From Aidingimonas lacisalsi (GTDB lineage: Bacteria > Pseudomonadota > Gammaproteobacteria > Pseudomonadales > Halomonadaceae): a stretch of DNA of 64,000 nucleotides. How positions within the stretch are numbered: the stretch's first letter is position 1; each line of letters opens with the position of its first letter. Location of the stretch: contig NZ_VRYH01000003.1 in assembly GCF_008079445.1 (NCBI RefSeq), positions 425,658 to 489,657 of the forward strand. Direction: 5' to 3'. The position numbers and the translations under genes are program-made. The notes beneath the pieces were generated by a model, which worked only from the letters and a program-made list of their open reading frames with translations, did no database searches and had not been told where the DNA came from. This document shows positions 42,483 through 52,241 of the stretch, in pieces.

Positions 42483-43589
42483 ATGACCACGAGCTTCCTC
42501 AATCAGGTGACGACTCAGACCTGGACCAATGGCCGACATCAGGTGCGCTGCGTCAAGGTGATCCAGGAAACCTGGGATGTTCGTACGTACTGCTTCATGG
42601 CCGAACAACCGCTGATGTTCTTCTTCAAGCCGGGACAGTTCGTGACGCTGGAACTGGAAATCGACGGTGAGTCGATAATGCGCTCCTATACGATCTCGAG
42701 TTCGCCTTCGATCCCGTATAGCTTTTCGATCACGGTCAAACGCCTGCCGGGAGGGAAGGTGTCATCGTGGCTGCATGACAATCTGAAAGTAGGCGACGAG
42801 TTGGCCGTCCATGGACCGGTCGGCGACTTCAACGTCATCGACTACCCGGCCGACAAGATTCTGATGTTATCCGGTGGGGTGGGGATTACGCCGTTGATGT
42901 CGATGGCGCGCTGGTTTTTCGATACCAACGCCAGCATCGACCTGGAATTCATCCATTGCGCACGTTCACCGCGCGATATCATTTACCACCGCGAGTTGAC
43001 CCATATGTTCTCGCGGCTACCCGAGTTCAAGCTGCATATCGTGTGTGAACGCAGTCAGGACATGGGCGAGGTATGGGCCGGATTTCGTGGGTACGTTAAC
43101 CAGCCCATGCTCGAATTGATGGCACCGGATTTTCTCGAGCGCGAAATCTTCTGCTGTGGACCGACGCCGTTCATGAAGGCCATTCGGGGCATTCTGCACG
43201 ATAATGGCTTCGACATGGCGCACTATCATCAGGAAACCTTCGGTGCCACGCCGGCCGATGTGCAGGAAGAGGTGATCGAACTGGCGGAGCAGGCCGAAGT
43301 CGAGGCCGGGGAAATCAACGTCAGCGACATGGTCAATGTCGAGTTTTGCGAATCGGGCAAGAGCGTGCGTGTCACGACCGACGAGACGGTGCATGCGGCT
43401 GCCGCCAAGCTCGGGCTCCATATTCCCAAGGCGTGCGGTATGGGCATATGTGGCACCTGCCGGGCGTCATTGCGTACTGGCGAGGTAGATATGGAACACA
43501 ACGGTGGCATTACCGAAGAGGACATCGCCGAGGGGTACATCCTGACGTGCTGCAGCAAGCCCAGGGGCGATGTCGTCGTCGAGTATTGA
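42483..43589 (+). CDS. gbcB: glycine betaine monooxygenase, ferredoxin reductase subunit GbcB
   Basis: It transfers electrons from NAD(P)H through flavin and [2Fe-2S] to GbcA. The 368 residues contain an FNR-type flavin motif RSYTISS (67-73), a nucleotide motif GGVGITPLMS (131-140), CCGPTPFMK, and a C-terminal plant-type ferredoxin with Cys318, Cys323, Cys326 and Cys356. The ATG at 42483 follows AGGCGG; an upstream ATG at 42447 lacks a site. It converges on a sugar dehydrogenase gene with an 8-bp gap. Confidence 0.95.
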   Translation: MTTSFLNQVTTQTWTNGRHQVRCVKVIQETWDVRTYCFMAEQPLMFFFKPGQFVTLELEIDGESIMRSYTISSSPSIPYSFSITVKRLPGGKVSSWLHDNLKVGDELAVHGPVGDFNVIDYPADKILMLSGGVGITPLMSMARWFFDTNASIDLEFIHCARSPRDIIYHRELTHMFSRLPEFKLHIVCERSQDMGEVWAGFRGYVNQPMLELMAPDFLEREIFCCGPTPFMKAIRGILHDNGFDMAHYHQETFGATPADVQEEVIELAEQAEVEAGEINVSDMVNVEFCESGKSVRVTTDETVHAAAAKLGLHIPKACGMGICGTCRASLRTGEVDMEHNGGITEEDIAEGYILTCCSKPRGDVVVEY

Positions 43590-43597
43590 CCGTCCGA

Positions 43598-44737
43598 TTA
43601 ATCCAGCGGTTCGAGACGATAGAGACTGCCATTGGTTTCGTCAGTGAGCAGATAAATATAACCGTCAGGCCCCTGTCGGACATCGCGGATGCGACCGATC
43701 TCGCCCTCCAGTACCAGCTCGGCGGCCTCGACAGCGTTGCCCTCGACGGTCAGGCGGGTCAGTTTCTCGCTGGATAGCCCTCCGGCCAGCAGGTCATCCT
43801 GCCAGTCCGGGTAGTGGCCGCTGCTGACGTAAGCCAGCCCCGAGGGCGCATAGCGGCCTGCGAAGACATGCAGCGGGTCGCGCATCCCGGGAGCGGAATT
43901 CTTGCCGATCGGCTCGTTGGTCGCGTAGTCGTTGCCGCGGGAGACCACCGGCCAACCGTAATTGACACCGGCTTCGATTCGGTTGACTTCGTCACCGGTG
44001 CGAGGACCATGCTCGGTAGCCCAGATAGTGCCATCGGGGGCGACCGTCATGCCCTGGATATTGCGGTTGCCGAGAGTGAACAACTCGTCCAGGGCGCCTT
44101 CCTCGTCAACGAAGGGATTGTCATCGGGCGCGCTGCCATCGGGGTTGAGTCGCATGACGCCACCGGCGTGGTCGCTCTTGTCCTGGGCGCGTTGCGGGTC
44201 GCGGCCGCGGTCGCCGATGCCCAGCAACAGAGCGTCGTCCTGGCGCCAGGCCAGACGACCGCTGTAGTGGCGTCCGGGGGCGGAAAAGCGGCTCTGGACA
44301 AAGATATCCTCGACATCTTGCAAGGATGTGCCCGCCAATCTAGCGCGTGCCACGGCCGTGGCGCTACCGCCGTCTCCCGGTTTGGAATAACTGAAATAGA
44401 GCCAGTCGTTTTCGCCATTGCCGTAGTCGGGATGCAATGCCAAGTCCAGCAATCCTCCCTGACCCTGGGCGGAAACCTCCGGTACGCCCTCCACCGTGGT
44501 CTGCTCGCCGTCGTCGATCAGTGTCAACTGTCCGGGGCGCTCACTCACCAGGTAGCGTCCATCGGGGAGAAAGGCAGTGGACCAGGGGTGTTCCAGGTCC
44601 GAGGCCAACTGCACCAACCGAAAGTCCAGGTGATCGCTTTCGATACGCTCAGGAGGCGCTTCCTGAGCGGCTAACGGAAGCACGAATGCCAGCAGGCCGA
44701 GTCCTGCCGGGAGGGGGGCTGCTGATTTGACTGCCAT
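43598..44737 (-). CDS. PQQ-dependent soluble aldose sugar dehydrogenase (YliI-like)
   Basis: 379 residues with a signal peptide (cleavage near LPLAAQEA, residue 24-26) and a six-bladed beta-propeller of the glucose/sorbosone dehydrogenase family: EHPWSTAFLPDGRYLVSERP, GQGGLLDLALHPDYG, the catalytic-type His in RHYSGRLAW, GNRNIQGM, ATEHGPRTGDEVN and GVNYGWPVVS. It would oxidise aldoses in the periplasm if PQQ is available; no pqq genes are in the window. The ATG at 44737 has GAGGTAG; an earlier one at 44764 adds 9 residues. There is no visible link to betaine. Confidence 0.9.
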   Translation of the reverse strand: MAVKSAAPLPAGLGLLAFVLPLAAQEAPPERIESDHLDFRLVQLASDLEHPWSTAFLPDGRYLVSERPGQLTLIDDGEQTTVEGVPEVSAQGQGGLLDLALHPDYGNGENDWLYFSYSKPGDGGSATAVARARLAGTSLQDVEDIFVQSRFSAPGRHYSGRLAWRQDDALLLGIGDRGRDPQRAQDKSDHAGGVMRLNPDGSAPDDNPFVDEEGALDELFTLGNRNIQGMTVAPDGTIWATEHGPRTGDEVNRIEAGVNYGWPVVSRGNDYATNEPIGKNSAPGMRDPLHVFAGRYAPSGLAYVSSGHYPDWQDDLLAGGLSSEKLTRLTVEGNAVEAAELVLEGEIGRIRDVRQGPDGYIYLLTDETNGSLYRLEPLD

Positions 44738-44802
44738 GGCAACTACCTCATGTCGGAACCGCACTCAGACACTGTAGCAGGCGGAGGCGAGTTGCGGAGG
44801 AC

Positions 44803-45681
44803 CTACATCATGAATGCCAGCAGTACCGGCAAGTACAGGAATGAAAGCAGGGTTGAACAGAACACCAGGGCAGCGACGTACTGCGGTTCACGTTGGGAAC
44901 GTTGGGCGAACAGATAATTGTAGACGGCAATCGGCATGCTCATCTGCAAGACGAGGATGCTGTGGGCCAAAGGCGGTAGCGACAGCAGCATACCTACGAT
45001 ATAGGCCACGACGGCGGCCGTTAGCGTACGCAACAGGCTGAATCCTAGTCCTGACTTGAGGTTGCGTACCTGGATGCTTGCCAATGATACCCCTAGCGTG
45101 ATCAGCATCAGAGGGACGGTGAAGCCCGAAATCAGGTCGACGGTATTGTCGAGCCATAATGGCAAGTCGGTATCGGTGAGCAACAGCGTCAGAGAGATCA
45201 GAATGGCGTAGATGGTTGGCGTACGGACCAGTGTCCGGAGTGGGTTGCGATTGCGGCTGGCCATCGCCGTGCCAAAGGTGAATTGGACCAGTGCCACGGT
45301 GACCATGACGGTGATGGCATATGCGAAACCCGCTTCACCGAAGGCATAGAGTGCCACCGGCAATCCCATGTTGCCGGTATTGGGATACATCATCGGCGCC
45401 AACAGGACACGCCAGTTCTTACGTAGCAGCCATGCCATGACGATGGTTAGCAGCGCCATGCTGACCAGCACGCATAAGGTGCCGAGCATGGTGCGGCCGA
45501 AACTGCCAGCGTCGATATCTGCGCCCGACAGCGATGCAATGATCAGCGACGGTGTACCGATGTTGAAGACCAGTTTCGTGACGAACTCCACTGGGTAGGC
45601 GTGGCCCAGGCGAATCCAGATAAACCCCAGGCTGGCTCCCACGAAAACGGGGGCCATGATGGCGATGAGTTCGACAAGCAT
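44803..45681 (-). CDS. AEC-family (auxin efflux carrier-like) permease
   Basis: 292 residues with about ten membrane helices in two halves, the layout of the AEC/BART fold. Characteristic stretches are NIGTPSLIIASLSG in helix 2, MYPNTGNMGLPVALYAFG with the helix-breaking Asn-Gly-Pro, and SMPIAVYNYLFAQR near the end. Substrates in the family include malate, malonate and amino-acid-derived compounds; none can be assigned here. It lies 65 bp upstream of the sugar dehydrogenase on the same strand and is divergent from soxB across 234 bp. Confidence 0.88.
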   Translation of the reverse strand: MLVELIAIMAPVFVGASLGFIWIRLGHAYPVEFVTKLVFNIGTPSLIIASLSGADIDAGSFGRTMLGTLCVLVSMALLTIVMAWLLRKNWRVLLAPMMYPNTGNMGLPVALYAFGEAGFAYAITVMVTVALVQFTFGTAMASRNRNPLRTLVRTPTIYAILISLTLLLTDTDLPLWLDNTVDLISGFTVPLMLITLGVSLASIQVRNLKSGLGFSLLRTLTAAVVAYIVGMLLSLPPLAHSILVLQMSMPIAVYNYLFAQRSQREPQYVAALVFCSTLLSFLYLPVLLAFMM

Positions 45682-45797
45682 GAAAGCGGTTCCTGATGCG
45701 ATGAGATGTTAGCCGAAAGACGTATTGTCCTGAAAAACCGGGTGTGGGGGCAAATCCCGCTTCATCGGTGTGGGTGGCGCCTGGCGATATCGTATTC

Positions 45798-45813
45798 GCG
45801 ACAGTCATGTCGC
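45798..45813. promoter_or_regulatory. inverted repeat upstream of soxB, candidate GbdR operator
   Basis: Perfect GCGACA-GTCA-TGTCGC, centred about 110 bp upstream of the soxB ATG in the AEC-soxB gap. It has the same half-sites and 4-nt spacer as the repeat upstream of gbdR. Confidence 0.45.
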
Positions 45814-45915
45814 AAACGCATCTTGCCGTGACGTCGCCAAGCATCTTGCGCGCCGAGACGGGGGATACCATCGCAGCATAGAGGGGCAAGTCGGCCAACT
45901 CGGGAGAAGCAAGCT

Positions 45916-47166
45916 ATGCAACGGTATTCAGGTTTCGGGCTGGTCAAGCATGCGCTGCGCCATCATGAGGACTGGCAGCGCCAGTGGCGCAATCCCGAGC
46001 CGAAGACGCAATACGATGCGATCATCATCGGCGGCGGCGGTCATGGTCTGGCGACCGCCTATTATCTGGCCAAGGAGCACGGCATCACTAATGTCGCCGT
46101 ACTGGAAAAGGGTTGGCTGGGTGGTGGCAATACCGCGCGCAACACCACCATCGTACGATCGAACTATCTGTGGGACGAAGCGGCGGCACTCTATGAGCAT
46201 TCCCTCAAGCTTTGGGAAGGCTTGTCGCAGGACATCAACTACAATGTGATGTTCTCCCAGCGCGGCGTGCTGAATCTCGGTCATACTCTCCAGGACATGC
46301 GTGACATCCAGCGCCGCGTCAATGCCAATCGTCTGAACGGGGTCGACAGTGAAGTTCTCGACGCCAAGGGCGTGCAGGAAATCGTGCCGATCATCGATGG
46401 CTCCAAGCGTGCTCGCTATCCGATCATGGGAGCGTCCTGGCAACCCCGCGCCGGCGTGGCGCGTCACGATGCCGTGGCCTGGGGCTTCGCCCGAGCCGCC
46501 GATGCCTATGGTGTCGACCTGCTGCAGAACACCGAGGTGACCGGCTTCAAGATACTCGATGGCCGGGTGGTCGGGGTGCATACCAACCGGGGGGATATCG
46601 AGACCCGTACGGTGGGCTGTGTCACGGCCGGCAACTCCGGCGTACTGGCCGGCATGGCAGGCTTCAAGCTGCCACTGGAATCCCATCCGTTGCAGGCGCT
46701 GGTTTCCGAGCCCATGAAGCCGATCCTGGATACCGTGGTGATGTCCAATGCCGTCCACGGCTACATCAGTCAGTCCGACAAGGGGGACCTGGTGATCGGC
46801 GCCGGCATCGATGGCTATAACGGCTATGGTCAGCGTGGCAGTTACGCAACCGTGGAGCACACGCTGCAGGCCATTGTCGAGATGTTCCCGATCTTCTCGC
46901 GGGTCAGGATGAACCGTCAGTGGGGCGGCATCGTGGATACCTGCCCCGATGCCTGTCCGATCCTGTCGAAAACGCCGGTCAAGGGGCTCTTCTTCAACTG
47001 CGGCTGGGGAACGGGTGGCTTCAAGGCCACTCCCGGATCGGGCCATGTGTTCGCCGCGACCCTGGCCAAGGGCGAGCCGCATCCATTGGCCGCTCCCTTC
47101 AGTATCGATCGTTTCCATAGTGGGGCGTTGATCGATGAGCACGGCGCAGCCGGCGTGGCCCACTAA
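45916..47166 (+). CDS. soxB: heterotetrameric sarcosine oxidase, beta subunit
   Basis: Catalytic subunit demethylating sarcosine to glycine. The 416 residues contain the FAD motif [17 protein letters not shown] (GxGxxG at about 39-44) and the ARHDAVAWG stretch with His184, the position corresponding to the covalent flavin-attachment His of characterised SoxB proteins. [16 protein letters not shown] is the family ending. GGAGA precedes the ATG. First gene of soxBDAG-purU, with gaps or overlaps of at most 14 bp throughout. Confidence 0.97.
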   Translation: MQRYSGFGLVKHALRHHEDWQRQWRNPEPKTQYDAIIIGGGGHGLATAYYLAKEHGITNVAVLEKGWLGGGNTARNTTIVRSNYLWDEAAALYEHSLKLWEGLSQDINYNVMFSQRGVLNLGHTLQDMRDIQRRVNANRLNGVDSEVLDAKGVQEIVPIIDGSKRARYPIMGASWQPRAGVARHDAVAWGFARAADAYGVDLLQNTEVTGFKILDGRVVGVHTNRGDIETRTVGCVTAGNSGVLAGMAGFKLPLESHPLQALVSEPMKPILDTVVMSNAVHGYISQSDKGDLVIGAGIDGYNGYGQRGSYATVEHTLQAIVEMFPIFSRVRMNRQWGGIVDTCPDACPILSKTPVKGLFFNCGWGTGGFKATPGSGHVFAATLAKGEPHPLAAPFSIDRFHSGALIDEHGAAGVAH

Positions 47167-47178
47167 GGAGGCATGACC

Positions 47179-47550
47179 ATGTTCCATATCTACTGCCCCT
47201 ATTGCGAAGAGTATCGCGAGGAGGAAGAGTTCCATCCCAAGGGCCAGGCGCATCTCTCCCGGCCCGAGGATCCGGATGACTGTTCGGATGAGGCGTGGGG
47301 CGACTACCTGTTCTTCCGCGACAATCCGCGCGGCATCCATCACGAAATGTGGGTGCATGCGCAGGGCTGCCGAAAGTTCTTCAATATCACCCGGCACACG
47401 GTGACCTACGAGATTCTCGAGACCTACAAGATGGGGGAACAGCCGACGATCACGGCGGAAACGAATACCGCCAGACCGGCTGCAACCGCATCGTCAGCCG
47501 ACGATCGAGCGGCGACCGAGGTCAAGGGTGCACAAGGAGTCCAGGCATGA
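47179..47550 (+). CDS. soxD: sarcosine oxidase, delta subunit
   Basis: Small zinc-binding subunit. I choose ATG 47179 rather than 47173 because AAGGAGG ends at 47171, leaving 7 bp to 47179 but only 1 bp to 47173. With this start the zinc ligands are Cys6, Cys9, His60 and Cys64 (YCPYC and VHAQGC), almost the numbering of the characterised protein. The 123 residues end in a 35-residue Ala/Thr-rich tail. The TGA overlaps soxA as ATGA. Confidence 0.94.
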   Translation: MFHIYCPYCEEYREEEEFHPKGQAHLSRPEDPDDCSDEAWGDYLFFRDNPRGIHHEMWVHAQGCRKFFNITRHTVTYEILETYKMGEQPTITAETNTARPAATASSADDRAATEVKGAQGVQA

Positions 47551-50500
47551 GTCAGTCAACCAAGCAACCCAATCGCCTGGCAGCAGGCGGCAGTGTCGAT
47601 CGCACCCGCACGCTGAAGTTCACCTTCAATGGGCAGGCGTACACCGGGCATCCCGGCGATACGTTGGCGTCGGCATTGCTGGCCAATGGCGTGGATCTGG
47701 TCAATCGCAGCTTCAAGTATTCGCGTCCGCGGGGCATCGTCGCGGCCGGCGCGGAAGAACCCAATGCCGTCATGCAACTCGGTGCCAGTGAAGCGACTCA
47801 GGTACCCAACGTGCGTGCCACTCAACAGGCGTTGTATGACGGCCTGGTGGCGTACAGCACCAATGGCTGGCCCGATGTCCAGAAAGATCTGATGAGCTGG
47901 ATTGGCAAACTGGGTGCTCCCTTCATGCCGCCGGGGTTTTATTACAAGACTTTCATGGCGCCGGCATCGATGTGGATGACCTACGAGAAGTATATCCGCA
48001 AGACGGCCGGTCTCGGTCGCAGCCCGTCGGAACCGGACCCGGATATCTACGACCACATGAACCGGCACTGCGACGTGCTCGTCATCGGTGGCGGGCCGGC
48101 AGGACTGGCTGCGGCATTGAGCGCGGCGCGTTCCGGCGCGCGCGTGATCGTGGCCGATGAGCAGGAAGCGATGGGCGGTTCTCTGCTCGACAGTCGCGAT
48201 CGCCTCGATGACCAACCCGCGCACGCGTGGGTCACGACGGCATTGGAGGAACTGGCGGCCCGGGACAACGTGACACTGCTCACGCGCACTACGGCCAATG
48301 GTTATCATGACCACAATTTCGTGACGCTCCACGAACGGCGTACCGAGCATCTGGCCGATAGTGCCCCGACGATCGAGGGTCGGCGTCAGCCGCGTTCGCG
48401 CTTGCACCGCGTTCGGGCCGGGCAGGTGGTACTCGCCACCGGTACCCATGAGCGGCCGCTGGTCTACGGCAACAACGACTTGCCGGGCAATCTGCTGGCC
48501 GGCGCCGTGTCGACCTATATTCGTCGTTATGGGGTGATACCCGGCCGTAAACTGGTACTGACCACCAGTAACGATCATGCCTATCGCGCCGCACTGGACT
48601 GGCATGAGGCAGGACACGAGGTCGTGGCCATTGCCGATGCCCGTGAAGCGCCCGAGGGAGAACTCGTCGAGCAGGCCCGGAAGCACGGCATTCGTGTCAT
48701 TGCCGGCAGTGCCATTATTGAGGCAACCGGTAGCAAACGGGTCAGCGGCGCACGGGTGGCTCGCATCGATCGCGACGGTTTCAAGGTCGTCGGCCCGGTG
48801 GAGACGCTCGATTGCGACACCATTGCCAGCTCCGGCGGCTACAGTCCGGTGATTCATCTGGCGTCTCATACCGGTGCACGACCGACCTGGAACGAGGAGG
48901 TTCTCGGCTTCGTTCCCCATACCGTAAAAGGCGTGACGACCACGGGCGGTGCTCGCGGGGTCTATCCATTGGCTGACGTATTGGCGGATGGTGCCGAAGC
49001 CGGTGCCGTAGCCGCTACGGCCATGGGCTTCGAGGTCGCTACCGAGGCTCGTCACGTCCCCCAGGCAACAGTGGTGACGGAAGGCGCAGCCTGCGCACTC
49101 TACCAAGTGCCACACGAGAAGCCGACCCTGCGTGCCCCGAAGCAGTTCGTGGATCTGCAGAATGACGTCACCGCGGCGGCGATCGAACTCGCCACCCGCG
49201 AAGGTTTCGAGTCGATCGAACACGTCAAGCGTTACACCGCCATGGGGTTCGGTACCGACCAGGGCAAGCTCGGCAACATCAACGGCATGGCCATCGCCGC
49301 CCGCTGCCTGGGCAAGTCGATCCCCGAGGTGGGCACCACGGTGTTCCGGCCCAACTACACCCCGGTCACCTTTGGCGCCGTCGTCGGTCGCCACTGCCGG
49401 GAACTGTTCGACCCCGAGCGTTATACCGCAATGCACCAGTGGCATGTCGAACACGGCGCCGAATTCGAGGACGTCGGGCAGTGGAAGCGCCCCTGGTACT
49501 ATCCGCGCCGCGTGAATGGCCGACTCGAGTCCATGCATGAGGCGGTGGTGCGCGAATGCCGGGCGGTGCGTGAACATGTCGGTATCCTGGATGCTTCGAC
49601 GCTGGGCAAGATCGACATCCAGGGGCCCGGTGCGCGCGAGTTCCTTGGCAGGGTCTACACCAACAAGTGGGCCAAGCTGGCTCCCGGTCGCGTCCGTTAT
49701 GGCCTGATGTGCAAGGACGACGGCATGGTGATGGATGACGGTACCACCAGTTGTCTGGGGGAGAACCACTTCCTGATGACGACCACGACGGGGGGCGCCG
49801 CCGCCGTGCTCGAATGGCTGGAAATGTGGCACCAGACCGAGTGGCCGGAACTCGACGTGTATTTCACCTCCGTCACCGATCATTGGGCAACCATGACCGT
49901 GACCGGCCCGGAGGCGCGTAAGCTGCTTGCCGAGATCACCGATATCGATCTCGATCGCGAGTCCTTCAAGTTCATGGACTGGCGTGAAGGCAGGGTCGCC
50001 GATGTGCCGGCGCGCGTGTTCCGGATCTCCTTCACCGGTGAGCTGGCGTTCGAGATCAATGTGCAGGCCAACTACGCCATGCATGTCTGGAAAACCCTGT
50101 TCGAGCATGGCGACAAGTACGGTCTGACGCCCTACGGCACCGAGACCATGCACGTGTTGCGCGCCGAAAAGGGCTTCATCATTGCCGGCCAGGACACCGA
50201 CGGCTCGGTGACACCGGAAGACCTGGGCATGCACTGGGCGATCGGTTACGACAAGCCATTCCCTTGGATCGGTAAACGGGCGCTATCACGTTCCGATACG
50301 CGTCGCACGGATCGCAAGCAACTGGTCGGGCTGAAACCCAGGAACCCTGAAGTGGTGTTGCAGGAAGGGGCACAGATCGTCTTCGATCCGCAGCAGACGA
50401 TCCCGATGACCATGGTCGGTCACGTCACGTCCAGCTACTACAGTCCGACGCTGGAAAGCGGCTTCGCCCTGGCGGTGGTCAAGGGCGGTCATCAGCGCAT

Positions 50501-50603
50501 GGGCGAAACCGTCTATCTGCCCATGGTCGATGGCACCATCCATGAAGCCGAGATCGTCGGCACCCAATTCGTCGATCCGGAAGGAGCACGTCAGAATGTC
50601 TGA
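47547..50603 (+). CDS. soxA: sarcosine oxidase, alpha subunit
   Basis: 1018 residues: an N-terminal 2Fe-2S-ferredoxin-like domain (about 25-110, without cluster cysteines), an NAD-binding Rossmann domain starting VLVIGGGPAGLAAALSA (about 176-192), and a C-terminal aminomethyltransferase (GcvT-like) domain from about residue 630 that binds tetrahydrofolate and captures the methyl as 5,10-methylene-THF (HVGILDASTLGKIDI, then IQGPGAREFL). The ATG at 47547 has AAGGAG 7 bp upstream; much longer readings through soxD are spurious. It overlaps soxG by 8 bp. Confidence 0.97.
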   Translation: MSQSTKQPNRLAAGGSVDRTRTLKFTFNGQAYTGHPGDTLASALLANGVDLVNRSFKYSRPRGIVAAGAEEPNAVMQLGASEATQVPNVRATQQALYDGLVAYSTNGWPDVQKDLMSWIGKLGAPFMPPGFYYKTFMAPASMWMTYEKYIRKTAGLGRSPSEPDPDIYDHMNRHCDVLVIGGGPAGLAAALSAARSGARVIVADEQEAMGGSLLDSRDRLDDQPAHAWVTTALEELAARDNVTLLTRTTANGYHDHNFVTLHERRTEHLADSAPTIEGRRQPRSRLHRVRAGQVVLATGTHERPLVYGNNDLPGNLLAGAVSTYIRRYGVIPGRKLVLTTSNDHAYRAALDWHEAGHEVVAIADAREAPEGELVEQARKHGIRVIAGSAIIEATGSKRVSGARVARIDRDGFKVVGPVETLDCDTIASSGGYSPVIHLASHTGARPTWNEEVLGFVPHTVKGVTTTGGARGVYPLADVLADGAEAGAVAATAMGFEVATEARHVPQATVVTEGAACALYQVPHEKPTLRAPKQFVDLQNDVTAAAIELATREGFESIEHVKRYTAMGFGTDQGKLGNINGMAIAARCLGKSIPEVGTTVFRPNYTPVTFGAVVGRHCRELFDPERYTAMHQWHVEHGAEFEDVGQWKRPWYYPRRVNGRLESMHEAVVRECRAVREHVGILDASTLGKIDIQGPGAREFLGRVYTNKWAKLAPGRVRYGLMCKDDGMVMDDGTTSCLGENHFLMTTTTGGAAAVLEWLEMWHQTEWPELDVYFTSVTDHWATMTVTGPEARKLLAEITDIDLDRESFKFMDWREGRVADVPARVFRISFTGELAFEINVQANYAMHVWKTLFEHGDKYGLTPYGTETMHVLRAEKGFIIAGQDTDGSVTPEDLGMHWAIGYDKPFPWIGKRALSRSDTRRTDRKQLVGLKPRNPEVVLQEGAQIVFDPQQTIPMTMVGHVTSSYYSPTLESGFALAVVKGGHQRMGETVYLPMVDGTIHEAEIVGTQFVDPEGARQNV

Positions 50604-51231
50604 TATCCGCCAGTTCCAGACGCACCCCGAGGTCGAAATCGCCACCGAATCGCCGCTTGCCTATTCGCGGCAACGCTCCGGAGCGCCTGCGATCACGGTG
50701 AGCTCTCAGGTCATGCTGCGTGAACGGCCCTTTCAGGGACACCTGACCCTGCGTGGTGGGGCGATAGTGCTGGACGAGGCGCTACGCCACGTACTTGGCC
50801 TGTCGTTGCCCAGCCAGCCTCATGGATTGAATCATGATGACAGTGGTGAACGCTCCGTGCAGTGGCTGGCACCCGATGAGTGGCTGCTGATCGTGCCCGG
50901 CGGGGAAGAATTCTCGCTCGAGACCCGTCTGCGTGATGCTCTGGGTGACGCCCATGTCAGCATCGTCGATGTCAGTGGCGGTCAGACGGTGATCGATATC
51001 GAGGGCGAGATGGCACATGCGGTACTGATGAAGTTCACGCATTACGATGTCGATCCCACGGTCTTTCCGGTCGGCAAGGGGGTGACGACAGGTTTCGCCA
51101 AGACGTCAGCGATCCTGCGTCGGTCATCGGCATCGCGGTGGGAACTGGTCGTACGACGCAGTTTCGCCGACTACCTCTATCGCTGGTTGCTGGATGCCGG
51201 GGAAGAGTATGGCATCGGTGTCGAACGCTGA
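50596..51231 (+). CDS. soxG: sarcosine oxidase, gamma subunit
   Basis: 211 residues of the SoxG family, which caps the folate-binding region of SoxA and resembles half a GcvT fold. Recognisable are the LNLRG-like LTLRGG near residue 52, WLAPDEWLLIVP, DVSGGQTVIDIEG, and the ending RRSFADYLYRWLLDAGEEYG. The ATG at 50596 follows AAGGAG and lies inside the end of soxA. purU starts 14 bp later. Confidence 0.95.
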   Translation: MSDIRQFQTHPEVEIATESPLAYSRQRSGAPAITVSSQVMLRERPFQGHLTLRGGAIVLDEALRHVLGLSLPSQPHGLNHDDSGERSVQWLAPDEWLLIVPGGEEFSLETRLRDALGDAHVSIVDVSGGQTVIDIEGEMAHAVLMKFTHYDVDPTVFPVGKGVTTGFAKTSAILRRSSASRWELVVRRSFADYLYRWLLDAGEEYGIGVER

Positions 51232-51245
51232 CGGAGGTATCGATC

Positions 51246-52112
51246 ATGAGCGCATCACCGGCAGCCTGGACCATTGCCGCGCAATCGCCCAGCCGGTTGG
51301 GAACCGTGGATGTCGTTACCCGGTTTCTCAAGGAGCAGCGTTGCTATATCACCGAGCTCAACTCCTTCGACGACCGCTTGGTCGAACGCTTTTTCATCCG
51401 GGCCGAATTCCGGCCCGAGGCGGATGGCTTCGACAGCGACGCCTTCCGTGAGGCGTTTGCTGAGCGTGCCGCCGAGTTCGACATGACCTTCGAGCTGACG
51501 CCGCCCGAGACGCGCATGCCGGTGGTGATCATGGTTTCGAAGGCGGATCACTGTCTCAATGACCTGTTGTATCGCTATCGCATCGGCCAATTATCCATGG
51601 ACATCCGGGCGGTCATTTCCAACCATCCCGATCTTGAGCCGTTGGTCGCCTGGCATGAATTGCCCTATTACCATTTGCCGATCACGCCTCACACCAAAGC
51701 GGAGCAGGAGGCCCAGGTCTGGCGGGTGATCGAGGAAACCGGTGCGGAACTGGTCATCCTGGCGCGTTACATGCAGGTGCTGTCCAGCGATATGTGTCAC
51801 CGGCTCGCCGGACGAGCGATCAATATCCATCACTCGTTGCTACCCGGTTTCAAGGGGGCCAAACCGTACCATCAGGCGTACGAGAAGGGCGTCAAACTGG
51901 TAGGGGCGACGGCGCATTACATCAACGACGATCTCGACGAAGGGCCGATCATCACGCAGCGCGTCGAATCGGTCAGTCATGCCGACTATCCGGAAGATCT
52001 GGTGGCCAAGGGGCGTGATGTGGAACGTCTGACGCTGGCGCGAGCGGTCAGCTACCATGTGGAACGGCGCGTCTTTTTGCACGCCCAACGCACGGTGGTG
52101 TTCGATCGCTGA
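51246..52112 (+). CDS. purU: formyltetrahydrofolate deformylase
   Basis: It hydrolyses 10-formyl-THF to formate and THF, regenerating free THF for sarcosine oxidase. 288 residues: an ACT-like regulatory domain (about 5-90) and a formyltransferase-like catalytic domain with Asn193, His195 and Asp231 (INIHHSLLPGF, DDLDEGPI). ACGGAGG precedes the ATG. Its inclusion in the sox operon, as in P. aeruginosa (purU2), means methyls from sarcosine can leave as formate for the formate dehydrogenase encoded at 32-37 kb. Confidence 0.96.
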   Translation: MSASPAAWTIAAQSPSRLGTVDVVTRFLKEQRCYITELNSFDDRLVERFFIRAEFRPEADGFDSDAFREAFAERAAEFDMTFELTPPETRMPVVIMVSKADHCLNDLLYRYRIGQLSMDIRAVISNHPDLEPLVAWHELPYYHLPITPHTKAEQEAQVWRVIEETGAELVILARYMQVLSSDMCHRLAGRAINIHHSLLPGFKGAKPYHQAYEKGVKLVGATAHYINDDLDEGPIITQRVESVSHADYPEDLVAKGRDVERLTLARAVSYHVERRVFLHAQRTVVFDR

Positions 52113-52188
52113 GCAATCGTTTAGCCGCATGCCAGTGGTTGTAAAGCCATGAAGCGGATAGGCGGGATGCATTCTTGTCGATGTAAAT

Positions 52189-52207
52189 AAAAGTAATTAT
52201 CATGAAT
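52189..52207. promoter_or_regulatory. Fur-box-like site upstream of the first TonB receptor
   Basis: On the minus strand the core ATGATAAT matches the Fur consensus exactly, with 12 of 19 positions matching overall. It sits 35 bp upstream of the ATG and is flanked by a TAAAAGT/ACTTTTA inverted repeat (52188-52194, 52211-52217). Confidence 0.6.
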
Positions 52208-52241
52208 CTTACTTTTATCCCTTTGCATCCCGAGGTTTCTC

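Noticed and set aside
47173-47178. ATG 47173 as the soxD start
   Set aside because: It is only 1 bp from the AAGGAGG ribosome site; ATG 47179 has ideal spacing and gives the family's usual N-terminus.
45928-47397. 489-codon minus-strand frame across soxB and soxD
   Set aside because: Shadow of soxB; no ribosome site and no protein motifs. Similar antisense frames over rpoD (5633-6988) and dgcA (19544-20782) were rejected for the same reason.
47556-50234. Very long open frame (892 codons) on the minus strand across soxA
   Set aside because: It mirrors the codon pattern of soxA, has no recognisable domain, and is interrupted by nothing only because of the high G+C third-position bias of the real gene.
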